From contig VZTI01002590.1 in the NCBI GenBank assembly GCA_013397865.1, positions 1-64,000 of the forward strand: a DNA stretch of 64,000 nucleotides. Reading direction: 5' to 3'. The notes below the pieces were generated by a model that ran no database searches, was not told the DNA's origin, and saw only the letters and a program-made list of their open reading frames with translations. Shown piece after piece: positions 22,493-34,894 of this stretch. The translations under genes were made by a program, and so were the position numbers. Positions within the stretch are counted from its first letter, which is position 1. Each line of letters begins with the position of its first letter. The DNA comes from Struthidea cinerea (Eukaryota; Chordata; Aves; Passeriformes; Corcoracidae).

Positions 22493-25400
22493 CTTTACTG
22501 GATGACCAGTGGACTTTATAAGTAATCTCTCCATGAAGCACATCTCCTCAGTGCATTTCATCCCAGATATTGCAGAAACATTGTTCTACATGTCGACTTG
22601 CCTGGCAGATAATCCCATTGGGTTTCTGTTAGTAGTATAGGGAGTCATACATTGCCCAACACCTTCTCATGGCGAAGTAGCAGTGAGGTCAAGGAATTTT
22701 TCATTCTAATTCAGATGACAGAAAGACAGGGACTTGAGGACTTGAAGAAGGCCAGGCTTTTCTACCTATTCTTTCAAGCAAGCCCTAGTTTCCTTCTGCT
22801 ACCTGATCTGTCCCTTCAAATCTCAGTCTCAACTTTCTACTCTCTCAGGTCTCACCATCACCCAGATCTAGTATTTCCAAATAGCTCTGAGACATCACTT
22901 CCAATTCTCACCTAACTTCCAATCCCAACATCCTGCCTATCACTGGACAAGGCACAATCCAGCACTAAAATTTAATCCCTTTGCCGGTCAGACTTTCACT
23001 GTGTCTTGCCACCAAGTTCTAAGACCATTTTTCCAATCATATTAGGTTCAATTCACTCCCTAAAACTAATGAGGCTGCTTGTTTGTATGTTTGCTTCTTT
23101 GGTATTGTCATCTTCAGCTCACGTGCTCCATACTGCATGAGACATAGCAGAAGCACAGAACTGGACCTTGCATAGTCTGAAGCAAACTCAAAGTGTAATT
23201 ATTAGGGAAAATTCTGTGCAGCCTTGAACTGGAATAAGCTCGTTTGGTTTGAAACTTCAGGGCATGTACGTGCAAAATTCAACTAAGCCTTACTGAAAGC
23301 ATGTAAAATGTGATTTTCAAAAGCTCATGGCTCTGTCAAGCTGGGGTGTTTCATAAACTCCTGCAAAAGTACACCTATAGAGATCATGCTTTTCAGCAGA
23401 CCCATGCATTGTGCTCTCCATACTGGTGATAGAAATTTCCAATGTTTCATTATTTTGTTTCCTCTCTTCATTCCCACATTGGAAAACAAACAAGCAAACA
23501 TCTTATCTCACCTTGAGAACACATGGAAGCAAATAAATTGACAATCTCAGCATTACTCAGGCTCAGTAAAAACTTCAAAGTAGAAAGGTCAGTCCAAAAG
23601 TTATCCTACACCTAAAGTCAGGTTTGCAAAGAAAATATTATAAACAAATGTATGAGAAAACCTACCTAAAAATGGGTTTACTTTACCTCTTACTACTGGC
23701 AGTACTCTATAGTTGAATGTGTGGGTTACTTTAGTATAAAGATAGATCTGATTATGAAATAAGCAGTGACTCTGCTTCAGCTCCCTTTCTTTACCTAATT
23801 TTAAACTCTGCCGCACACTACACACCATAATATTTAGTCCATTATCATATCCTCATTTACAGAGACCAGACATTTTGAGGTTTTTTTATGATCTGTTAAG
23901 AAAATGCCCCTTTTTTATTTCGTGCATTACTCATTCCTAGTCTTCACTTGCACACACCTGACCAGAATGTATAACAGTGTCACAGGCAGGGTTATAAACG
24001 CAACTATCCCTTCTGGCAAAGGCAAGTCTTGGAAGAATAATAACCTGTACACTGAATTCAAATATTTCCAAAGGACCCTCAGCTCCTTTACTTTGGATAG
24101 TGTTACATTTTATGCAACCTACCACCTGACGAGCCAAATAAAAGTGAAGAAGCTTACAAATTTATTGCTGTCCATCAGCACGTTAAACACATTATGCGCC
24201 CCAGCACGAGTTTTTAATTTAGAGCAAGAAAAGGAGGTCTGTGTGATTTTTTTCCATTTCCTCCTTGTAGATATGTTGAGTTTTTTATTATTCATGCTAG
24301 TATGCTATGCTGACTCCTAAAGCATCTGTCCCACTGTTCACAGTTCCTGGAGTGCAGTGGTATCAATCCGTGCTGCTAATCAGAAGACCCTCAATTAAGT
24401 ACCTACAAGGCAACAAGTGGTAAACATGAAAATGTACAAAAGGACAACAGATTAATTCTTCTCTATCCCAATTCACAGAAGCCATTAGAATTCTTTTTGC
24501 TTCAGATTTAAAATTCAGATTCCAGTGAAAGTCCATTTAATGTTCATAGCAATATAAAACCTGAAAAAATCAATGTAAAAACAAATTGTACTGAAGACAG
24601 AAAACAAAAGGAGTTGAATGAGATATACATGTCCTCAGTCATACGCCACCGTGATGTCTTTGAAAAAATGAAACTTTTCCCTAACAGCACCAACAACTAA
24701 AGATCCACTGTTACCAAAATACTTTACTATGACTGGGAAAAAAAAAGCTGTCACAAAGTAATTGCATTAGACCTCACTGAAACCAGCCCTTGCTCACTTA
24801 GGAGAGCTGCCCTATGTTTAAATTTTATGCGAATTTTACAACAGTATCTTAAGTGCAAATCTATTACCTTAGAACAGGAGAGGGAAAGCAAGCGGACTTC
24901 TGGATTCTATGACTCTGATATACAACAATTCATTTTGAGGTTATAACAGCAAGTAACAGGACTAATCATATAAATGATGCCAAATTATTCAATGAAAGAG
25001 CAGAATGGTGTGACATATGCAGAGTCACCAGCAGAGGCTTGGTGCTTGTGATGAATGAAAGAGCAATTGGTAAAGAAGTAGAAATGTAATGGACAGAAAA
25101 CATTTGGGAATTTGAATTTTCCTGAACAATGCACCAGACATAGAAGCCATGTTAATCTCTGTAGCAATGCTAGGAGGGTGTGGGGGGGAGAAGACACCCA
25201 AACAAACCACAAAACTGTAAGAGGGAAGATGTGTATGATACCCCAAGCTGAAATCTCATATGGTGTTTATGTATTTTATCTAAGTTTTCCATCAGTCTTG
25301 GCACTAAACATGAAGGAACTAAATTGTAACTTTCCTAGTTTGACTCTTCAGATGAATTTATTTTCATAAAAATTGAGGAACTCAGAGTAACAGACAATTA

Positions 25401-28400
25401 TCTAGAGTAAAATCCTCAAATAGCTATGAAAACAAGAAAGTGTTTGTTGCTTTTTCCATCACTGCTCCCTCAGCTTTATCCGAGAACACTGTCAGTGTGA
25501 CTCAGTGGTGCAGTTGTATGAAACCATATGCTCAGAAGACCGAGGGCTGCTTAAGCTTGTCAACAGCCAGACATATCACTGCTGGCATCTGCACCAGTTG
25601 TCAAACCGATGAGTATGAATGTCAGCCATCATTAGGCTTATTTTCAGTCATCCAGTTATAGTGACATGACCTGTAACTCTCTTCTGCTTCTGCGGGATAC
25701 AAGGACCAATAGTCTGACTCACCTAATTTGAGAAATGGTAGAATGTAGATAATACCCTCAGTTGCTATGACAGCATTCCAGGGAGCATGTGATCCCAGAG
25801 CCACAAAGCCTGATAATAGGACAGAGTCCAAGGTCTAAGAGTTAATGAAGATGCTCTTTTTTTTACTTTCTCTACACATTTCTGAGCAGGACGAGAGGAG
25901 AAGCTGCTACTAGGAGGAGCCTAGTACTAACCACCCTTCATAAAATATGCTTTCTTCTAGGGTGGTTTCTCATACATGCAAAAGAAAAAGTCAGGATGGC
26001 ACAGGCAACTGGAGAGCCTGAGAGCAATCCCCAGTTCTCATGTTCATATGAAGTACCGTTGAGATCATTCTTGGAAGGAGTAAGAGAAATATTTGCTTGA
26101 TCTATTTCTTATCACGTGGATGCTATCAAAAAATGCAGTCAGAAGTTATGCATTAACAAGTATCACTTTCCAATAATAACATGAGATGCAATCTAAGCTG
26201 TAAATCCAATACTATATCTTCTAGTTCTGCAAACAGTCCAAAACTTAGTAGGAACTCTTTGCAATACTGAGTGGGAGCATTTCTCCTCCTCAATGAACAC
26301 CATATGTTGTATTTGAACCTTTCTTTTCAATGCAACTGCACTAATCTTATGAGAGTTCACTGGTTCTTAAAATAAACCAAAAGGAATTTGTTATTTATTA
26401 AAAAAGTAACAATTTATATCCTAGCACTTCCTAGAAATTTCTAAAGCATAAATACAAATAGTACTACAATTATTTACCTAAGTATATATTAATATTAAAT
26501 TGTTAATATCAACATAAATTATTACATATATTTCTATAACAGTATCTACATAAAGACTTCTTTATTCAGAGAAAAATTTATGCTTAAATGTCTATTTTAA
26601 CAAGCCTTTCCTAATGATAGCACTACAAGTGACACCAGCTACTCGGGAAAGATGACATTACCAAACCACCCTTCCAAAGGAAATAGACCTTATGTATGAG
26701 CATTTATTTCTACTGTGGTCATCAGGCCACTGCCTAACAGAATGCAGCATGACCATTCATCTAATTACTGCTGAAGCTGTGATATTAATCTACTCATAAA
26801 GGGCAAGTAAAGGGTCAATTGCCAGCAGTGGAAAGCACTTGATATGGAGAATGGGTTGCAGACCTGGTTTCATCTGCTCTTACTGGTTTCAGCAGTCTGC
26901 ACAACTCGCCTTCATTTCTGAGTGGATAAAAACACAGAACCCAAAAGTGGGTCAAATCACACCTGCATGGTGCCTTTGATGAATATCTTCATCATTGCTC
27001 AAGACGTGAGACAGTGTCTGACCTATCCATCATATCCCAGCCATGGGGACTCCCACACTGACACATCACCAAGACACCCGACTCCACAGACAAATCACTC
27101 TTGCCCAGGACCTGCCTTGATACTTCACTTTCCTGACTTTTCTGATCTCCCCTAGGTTTCAACACTCACAATTTATATGATAACTGTGGTGTACAGTTTA
27201 AACCTATGGAGACTGTTGGACAAGCAGTATTACAATATTCACTAGGCAGCAGTGAAACATGCACACAGAGGCACACATACACTTTTCCTTGGAAGGTACA
27301 GGTCCTTAGGAAAACAATGAAAACCATAGGTTTTTTGGAGGGGAAGGGGGACAACTTCTTGAAAAGGTAGCCCTAGAAAAGTTGATTTCCACTCTTTTTT
27401 TACAAGCCACAATTCTGACTTGACAGTTGCCATGATTAAAGTACACAATTGTAAAAATGAGCCACAAATAAGTTTACAGACTCCTCAAACTGTATATTGC
27501 CCACTCTTTAGGTCTCAAATGGGAATGTGGTAAAGAATGACTGAATGCCTCAGCTCATGTCACTTTTTACTTCTCTCTTGCACATGAAAAAGGCCAACAG
27601 ACATTTCTGAACTTCTCAGTCTTCTTCCCTTCATAGAAAGTTATAACCAACACTAACTTTCACAAAATAAACACTTTGTACAGTCCAGTGACATGCATAA
27701 TGAATAGCTGTATTCCCCAAACCAGGTTACAAGGAACTTTTTATTCTCTGTAAATAACAATACAACAAAAATATCAAAAGAGTTATGAAAAAACCATGCC
27801 CCACACAGAAGTCAGTCATGTCAACTGCATTTGTTAAAGTGTAGTTTTCAACATTCATTTGGTGTCTAGCAAGTAATGTCACTTTAAATGTTATTCAAAA
27901 GCACTAATTATTTTTTCTGAAATATGTATCTGTAATCATATTTTGCTTAAACTTAAGTGACATTAATCTTCCCTTAAAGACTTAACACAAACTAGAATTG
28001 AAAATCTAAAATTTTGATTAAACATTTTTGCTATGATTATATGGTAATAAGATTAAGTGCAGTAAGATATTAACCTAATTTAATTCTTTCAATTAGTTTT
28101 TAAAAGATAGAGGCTAGGGGCACATCTGAGTGCTGTTGCTATACAATCATAAATCATGTGAACTGGTATTTAAGAATCACATGTTCCATTTTCTAAATTC
28201 TGCATCTCCACAGAAAATTTTAGAGACATAATTGCTGTTTATTACTTGCACTAGCAAATTAAAACTTCAGCAAATTTACTCAGTTATCTTTTCTAGTTGT
28301 ATACCAGCTCAGACAATTGTTTTTGTTTTGTGGTAATGTATTGACTCTAAGTTATTTCTATTATTCTTCTTCCCCCCTTACTTCAAAGTATTTTTTGGCA

Positions 28401-30406
28401 ATTACAAACCTGCCCAATTGTAAGATGAATAGAACTTTGCAATAAATAATGTCAATCTATAGGCCTTCTAAGTTCCTTTATAAAGTACAGTACATTTTTA
28501 CTTCTTGAAACAGAAAATAAGCAGCTTTATTATTTATTAGCAAATGGCAGGGAAGGGAGAACCTACTTCATTTTCAGAAAAAAAGTCCTATATGGATGGA
28601 TTTATATTTATGCTTTAGTTATAAATATTAACAAAGGCTTCCCTTGCAAAGGGTCTTGCTTTCCTTTGTTTTCTCAGTCCAAACTTCACAGGTTTCCTCT
28701 CCCTTAAGCATGCTGAGTTACCAGCTGTGTCATTCTTTCTCAAAGACTGAACTTTGGTCAAGAGTATAGAAGACAGGAACAGACAAACTGTAGCTCTAAT
28801 GAGGAAAAATTATGCTATGTAGAATGAACAAAAAATAAGCAAATTAAATGGTTACAAATTATCACATTCATAAAGCAGTGTTCACAGCAACTTGGCTTTA
28901 CGTTTTTACAAGCCAAGCTACTTTACTGACCATTCAGTAATTCCATAATTAGCTATTTTTCTTTAAATTATATTTTGCACTTAGTTCTGTTTTCTTATTA
29001 AACTTATAAACAAAACCGTTTACAGCTGATGCAAAATACCATAATCCTCTTCTAAACACATCACTGGAGATAAAATATAAAATTACTACTTGATATAGCG
29101 AGCTAGAGTTACCAGATCTAAAACATTAGCTTTTCCTTTGCATTGATTGTCTAGGCCTTATTTTAAGGATAGTCTTCCTAGCAGAAAACTAAGGGAGTGC
29201 TAAGATATCAGCTACCTTATATCCTCCTTTAATTCAGACAACTAACATATGTCTGAGAGGTGCAAATTATTAGGAAAACCCCTGTATTCCTGTATGAAAT
29301 CATTAACTAGTGAACAACTGATGGAGACCAGGATTCTGTAAAGCCCAAAGAAATGTAAAACAAAGAGGTGAAAATGCAACAAAGCAAAATTGAAGCGTTA
29401 GGCATCTCCATGACGAGAATGAGCATTGCTCTATGATGTGTGTCACTTACCGTATGGTTTACATCTCAGTAACTATGAGTGCTTGAAGTACACACTTTAA
29501 TATGGTGTTTAATTCATTTTGTCTTCATCCATATTTTAAGGCGCCATAACTGGGGGAGCAATTTCTAAAGAAATATCATTGATGATTTTCTAGATGCACT
29601 TTCAATTTTTATTAGGTAGGCAAACAGCCTTTTCTTTCCAGAAAGATGCTGTATGACTACAACTAATTTACAATAATAGGTTTTGATGGGTTATCTGCTT
29701 GCTTGTTTGCTGCTCTACTCCTATAAACACTTCAGCTGTAAATGGCATTTTTCTTAAGGTATCATTTGGTATATTCAGGCATACTGCTTCAGATAGCATT
29801 ACAAGAACATTTCTTTAATCATACAACGTTGCCTAAAGTACAGATTTTGTGTTAGGTTTTGTTACAGCCAGAGCTGTACAGTATTTTAGTTGTCTACCTA
29901 TAGATTGTCTGACTTTCACCTCTTTATATTGTACTGTAACACCCCAGTGCCAAGATTTCCAAGCTCCACTTAGCTTCATTGCTCAATATTTATTTTCTGC
30001 TTTGGTTTAATGTTCCTATTTTCATCAGAATCGTTTTCCTAATCCTGTACTTCCTTGCTTGTGAAGCAAGATTCTGTTTTCTATTCCTGCTCTCTGTATT
30101 CTCAAACCATTATGATGCCTACAGTAGTTCTGAAAGTTGAGTTTTTCCTCAGTTATGTGTTCTGGAGTGGGGTTTTTTTTGCTACATCACTAGGCAGGGA
30201 CGCTGAGCTTCTTATTAGTGCCACTCCTGTGGTTTACAGGTGTAAATAATTGTGAAATACAGATATATTCATTCTTATTGATTTTGTACTGGAGTTATTC
30301 CTTCTCCCAATTTTTGCACAATCATTACAAACTGAGTAAGTGTGTTGAGAGCAGACAGCAGTGTGTACACTCACATCTCTGCACAGCACTCCTGTGATGC
30401 AGGGTT
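22493..30406. other. repeat-poor non-coding stretch, 7.9 kb
   Basis: I recognise no gene, CR1, SINE or LTR. A pyrimidine-rich section covers about 22760-22960. Several parts, such as 26640-26830, 27820-28100 and 29500-29650, have the unique, TAAT-rich look of conserved non-coding DNA, but this cannot be shown from one genome. Open frames at 23904-24320, 25112-25369 and 26922-27155 show no domain and overlap frames on the other strand. Confidence 0.5.
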
Positions 30407-30683
30407 ACAGAATGTCTGAGCCTGGAAGGCACCTCTAGAGATTGTCCAGTCCAATCTCCTACTCCAAGCAGAATGCTCAGGGCCACGGGTGTTGAACATC
30501 TCAAAGGATGAAGACTTGACAAAGCCTCGGGGCAACCTGTACCAGAATTTGACTACTTTCCCACTAAAAAGTTCCCTTGTACTTTTATGTAGAATTGTGA
30601 CCATCATTCTCTCACTGGGACTCAGTGTCTGGCTCTGTTGTTTATATTCTCTCCCCCATCAGGGGTTTATGCACATGGATAAC
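30407..30683 (-). mobile_element. CR1 LINE 3' fragment
   Basis: The plus strand carries, in order, 'ACAGAATGTCTGAGCCTGGA', 'AGGCACCTCTAGAGATTGTC', 'CAGTCCAATCTCCTACTCCA', 'CTCAAAGGATGAAGACTTGA', 'GGGCAACCTGTACCAGAATT', 'CTCTCACTGGGACTCAGTGT' and 'GGGGTTTATGCACATGGATA'. These are reverse complements of successive CR1 3'-region blocks, so the element runs right to left and is 5'-truncated near 30683. This is a different subfamily from the copies at 43.9 and 48.3 kb, judged by 'CCTCTAGAGAT' in the tail block. Confidence 0.9.
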
Positions 30684-32359
30684 ACCAAGGAAAAATTAAG
30701 AGACGTTCCTAAATAAATAAATATTTTTCATCAGAAAACATTGAAACAAAACTCTTACATTCTTCTACATCTCTCAAAATAAAATTGACATGTTCATCAG
30801 GTAAATTCTGACACTACATGACACCTCCAAAGCAATAATTTTGTGTCTGTAGATTTAAAAGCAGTTTTTGTCATTGTGTTTTGAGCTATTCTTGGTAGAA
30901 CTAAAATCAAATAATTAAAAAATCTCTCTCTCATCTGGTGCAAATCAGCAAAATTTCATGGGAATTAATATAAATGCAAACAGGCAAGCAAACAATGACT
31001 CCAAATCTAGTTATTAATGTTGATTAAAACTGCTCTGTTTGGCAGTTCATCACCCAGCCAATTATCAGAAAAATTAATTACTTCCTGAAAATCATATTGG
31101 AGATGTATTGAAATACTATATAAAAATTGTCAGAATTATTTCATCTTCCTTCTGTAGTATGTGTCACTTGAATGATTATCTATTTTTAAATCCATTCTTG
31201 TCACTTTACAGAATTTTTCATTTCTCACCCCTGAAGAAATCCTAGGATTTTGGTGCTTCTGATGCAAACCTGCTCTTTAAAAAACAGTAGCTTCCATTCT
31301 GAGAGACATACTTTAGTTTTTAAAAGGCAATCAGAAAGAAAATACCCTGTCCATCTTATCCAGCCGTTCAAGCAAGAAATATAACCAGCCAGACATCAAA
31401 TCCACAGTTGAGTAAAAATCTACTTAACTCATTTATGACCTGATTTTATTACTTTTGCCATGTGCTATTAATTATCTCCTTCAGTATTTATCTGAGAATT
31501 AAAATTACTATTTATAATAGCAATATAATTAAACGTTTCTAAAGCTCGGGCTTGCATAATAAATGCAACAAATCGTACAAATATAGTCTTGTCATCTCTT
31601 TAAAGGTGTTGTTGCCACATTTAAAGTGTGAAGGTATAATGTACAGATTAAGAGTAACCTGATTTTCACATGAGCTCAGAACAGACCACAGTTGTAGTAC
31701 AGATGGTTGGCATCTTTTCATATCCATCTGAACACTGAGAGTTTTCTGAAGATTGAAAACGGGAATCACCACCAGTAAAGAAACAATACAGTAATTAAAC
31801 CAGATATTATAGCAATAACAAAACCACAAGACATTAAATTCAAGAAATTCTTATTCATCAAGAATGCAAATTGCTTTTTAATTTCCTGACCTTATAGTGT
31901 AAGAGGATGATTAATATATCATAATCTCATGGAATTTATAGGTTACCAATACCCAATTACATTACCCAAATACCCAATTACAAATACTCTGCACAGCAAA
32001 AGACTATAAACATACTGAGTATACTGAAAGTAGGAAGCTGACTTTTTAAATAGAGAGAGAAAAAGAAGATATACAATTTTGTGTTACAAAATTACTGGGG
32101 AAAAAAAAATTAAATTTATGCATCTCTTAAGCAAGACTACTTCCTGGCATCAAATGTCTGCCTGGTAAAAGTTACACCAGTCTTCAACTACATTGAAACA
32201 TACATACTAAGAGATTACCTCTCCTAATTCTAAAGATGTTTTCGAACAGCCTTGTTTTATCTATACAGGCGTGAGTGTGTCTGAGGCTAACCCCTCCTTC
32301 CGGTGCTGTGCACCAAGAAGGAGACTGCTCATGAGCACCCCTGCAGTGGCTCTGCCTAG
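30684..32359. other. AT-rich non-coding stretch
   Basis: I see no gene or transposon. The small tandem repeat at 31943-31982 is listed separately. The segment at about 31000-31100 looks unique and possibly conserved. The 80 bp just before the LTR fragment (32270-32350) is GC-richer and may be part of the same retroviral element in decayed form. Confidence 0.5.
31943..31982. repeat. imperfect 19/21-bp tandem duplication
   Basis: Two adjacent units, 31943-31961 and 31962-31982, both run from TTACC to ACCCAATTACA, and the second carries two extra bases. It is a simple local duplication. Confidence 0.8.
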
Positions 32360-32623
32360 GATGGGTAGCAGCCCATACAGTGCTGTGCTTTGGATTTGGG
32401 ACTAAAGCAGCACTGATGGCACACCAGTGTTTCAGCTCCTGCTGAGCACTGGATCAACTCTCTTCCCACACTCTTCCCACCAGTGAGCAGGCTGGGGCTG
32501 CACAAGGAGTTGTGAGGGGACACAGCTGGGACAGCTGACCCCAGCTGACCACAGGGATATTCCATAAAACGCGATGTGAAGAACTGGGCAGGGGGTGTTT
32601 GTCTGGGAGGTAGCCATTATATT
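32360..32623 (+). mobile_element. degraded ERVL-type LTR fragment
   Basis: The segment matches the U3 half of an abundant avian ERVL LTR as I remember it: 'GTGCTTTGGATTTGGGAC', 'CTGCTGAGCACTGG', 'GCTGGGGCTGCACAAGGAG', 'GACAGCTGACCCCAGCTGA' and 'GGGATATTCCATA' in that order. The first ~40 bp of the LTR are not recognisable. The part that should carry the TATA box, just after 'ATTCCATA', is shortened: 'GTTTGTCTGGGAGGTAGCC' follows too soon. The whole R/U5 half is missing. It is a dead fragment, older than the solo LTR at 21.7 kb. Confidence 0.75.
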
Positions 32624-34535
32624 TATTATATTTGCAATTGTGTTTGAAGTACTAGTGTATGGCTAAAATAAATAGAAAAATAAGCTTTATAGCATATGCA
32701 AATATGCACAGAAATCCTACCAAATTAATCCAGTGGGGGGTAAAGACAGACGTACATGTGTGTGCATATTTTAATATATATCATAAATATAAAAATATCC
32801 ATATTATATATCCTCCCACTCACATCCCTGTGGGAGACAATAATTTAGTCTAGTGACTATTACAGGAGAGAAGACTAGCATTTAAATCTCCTTTCTCCTA
32901 TTTTTTGATCTTAAATGAGGGTTCTTCCACCGGAGATCTAATGTCTGCCCTTCAAACTCATCTATTAAATGAGCTTAATTCATATGAGAACCAAAACATA
33001 CCTTATACCAAAGGTGCAGGCTGACTTCATAACTCAGTGGCATACTGCTGGGAGTCTCAAAAAATAGTCTCTCACTACTTAAAAGTAGTGATCCAGCTAA
33101 AGTAGTGATCCAGTAAAAGTCATGCCTTTGCTTGGTATTAGGAACAGTGTATGGGACAGAGGATGCAACCAAGGTTTACAGTGTAGCTCACTGTAATATC
33201 TCAAAGTATCATTTACTTTGCCATGGTGCTTTTTGGGTTCATTTTTGTGATATAGACCTGTTGCTTCCTACCTATATTTAGACAGAAAACTTCATTTTGT
33301 GTATTTTAATATTGACCAGAACTCAGACGAGTAGTGACCCCGCTCACAAGTTTCTTGTATTAATGCTGTACAGAGATATATCATAATTGTAAAATCCTAT
33401 AGATGGAAATATGCTTTAAGGCATCAGTAGTAGCAGAGACATGTCTAGTTACTTGAATAATTGTAGCATACCTTTCAAGTTTTCAAAAGTATTCAGTATT
33501 ATTTTGAAAGATTTTTGAAAGTATAAGTTTGACCAAGAAATCCTTTTAAAATTAACCAGGTAGATTGTGAAAGGAAGAATAAACAGATTAAAAGCAAAGA
33601 AAGAAACTATTTGTAAGCCTGTTACTGAGAATACAAGCAAAATAAAAGGTTACGAAGCAGATAAGCATTGAACACCCAGCTGGAATATAAATGAACTCTA
33701 AGCTCTCCATTGTGTGCAGTCCTCCTCTATTCCTCCTCCACCCTGCACTGCTTACTCAGTGTTTGGTTTGCACTGAATCCTCTGAGCCAAATACACTACA
33801 AATAACCTTAACCTTTCTCAGCACAATCTGTACATACCTCTTGTTACATTATGCCTTAAAGGAAATTTAGAATGTCACTATTGTACATCGTTAATGTACA
33901 CGGAGGTTTTCCTTCTTTCTTTGATCAACGAAACAAATAGTGTAAAGAAAGTAAAACAAATCTGTAACTAAGAAAGTTTACTAAAAAAAGGTCAGTATTA
34001 GTACAGTTACTTTCTGAACACAGCCGGTCAATGTACTTGCATTCTATGTGAATAGTAAACAGAGCAGTCAGCAGAAAGTATAACATGGGTCCTGAGGCCT
34101 ATTACAGGAATTATCCAGTCATAACAATTAGAGCTCAGATGAAATTAATATCAGCTATTTTTTTTTCACAGGTCCAAGCAAGATTGTAACTGTTAATAAT
34201 CATTCCTTCCAGCAGATCTCCCCTAAGCAACAAGTACAGGTTCATGGGAACCAGATCTTCAGGCTGTCAGCAAAAGATCTCCTCCCACCTCCTCATCTTC
34301 ACTGAGCCACTACCTGGGATGAGCCAAATGCTGCATCTCTGCAGAGAACATGTGTCCCAGCAGATAAGCAGAGAGCCAACCTCAGAGCCCACACCCTCAA
34401 AGTCCTGCATTCTGAGGGTAGCAAGGTCCTGAAAGGAGCATGACAGGAAGAAGTAGAACAAGGATTCACATTAATAATTGTTGGGGGAGGGTGTTTTCTG
34501 ATTTTGTCCACTTAACAAATGAAATTAAGGGAAGC
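32624..34535. other. non-coding stretch
   Basis: No gene or transposon is recognised. It includes the 17-bp tandem repeat at 33082-33115, and a slightly GC-richer patch at about 34200-34450 with short open frames on both strands and no recognisable domain. Confidence 0.5.
33082..33115. repeat. 17-bp tandem duplication
   Basis: AAAGTAGTGATCCAGCT at 33082-33098 is followed at once by a copy at 33099-33115 that differs only at its last two bases. It looks recent and local. Confidence 0.85.
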
Positions 34536-34894
34536 ACCTGGAGAAGACAAGGCTCTGGGGAGAACCTTGTAGCAGTCTTCCAGTACGTAAACGGATCTAC
34601 AAGAGAGATGGAGAGGAACTTTTTATAAGGCCATGTAGTGACTGGACAAGGGGTAATGGCTTTAAGATGAAAGAGATTAGGGTTAGATTTGGAATAAATT
34701 CTTTACTGTGAGATTGGTGAGACACTGGAACAATTTGTCCAGAGAAGCTGTGGATGCCCCATTCCTGGAATTGATCAAGGCCAGGTTGGATGGAGCTCTG
34801 AGCAACCTGGTCTAGTGGAACATGTCCCTGTTCATGGCAGGGGATTGGATCTGGATGATTTTAGGGTCCCTCCAAACCATTTCATGATTCTATG
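34536..34894 (+). mobile_element. CR1 LINE 3' fragment
   Basis: Forward CR1 blocks appear in order: 'CACCTGGAGAAGACAAGGCT', 'CTTCCAGTACGTAAACGG', 'GGACAAGGGGTAATGGCTTT', 'GGGTTAGATTTGGAATAAAT', 'AGAGAAGCTGTGGATGCCCC', 'GGCCAGGTTGGATGGAGCTC', 'GAGCAACCTGGTCTAGTGGA' and the end 'TTCATGATTCTATG'. The copy covers about the last 360 bp of the consensus with a good tail and is 5'-truncated. It probably retains only the last codons of the LINE ORF2. Confidence 0.92.

Noticed and set aside
31943..33115. CRISPR-like or satellite arrays
   Set aside because: Only two copies of each short unit are present, with no regular spacers. They are simple tandem duplications.
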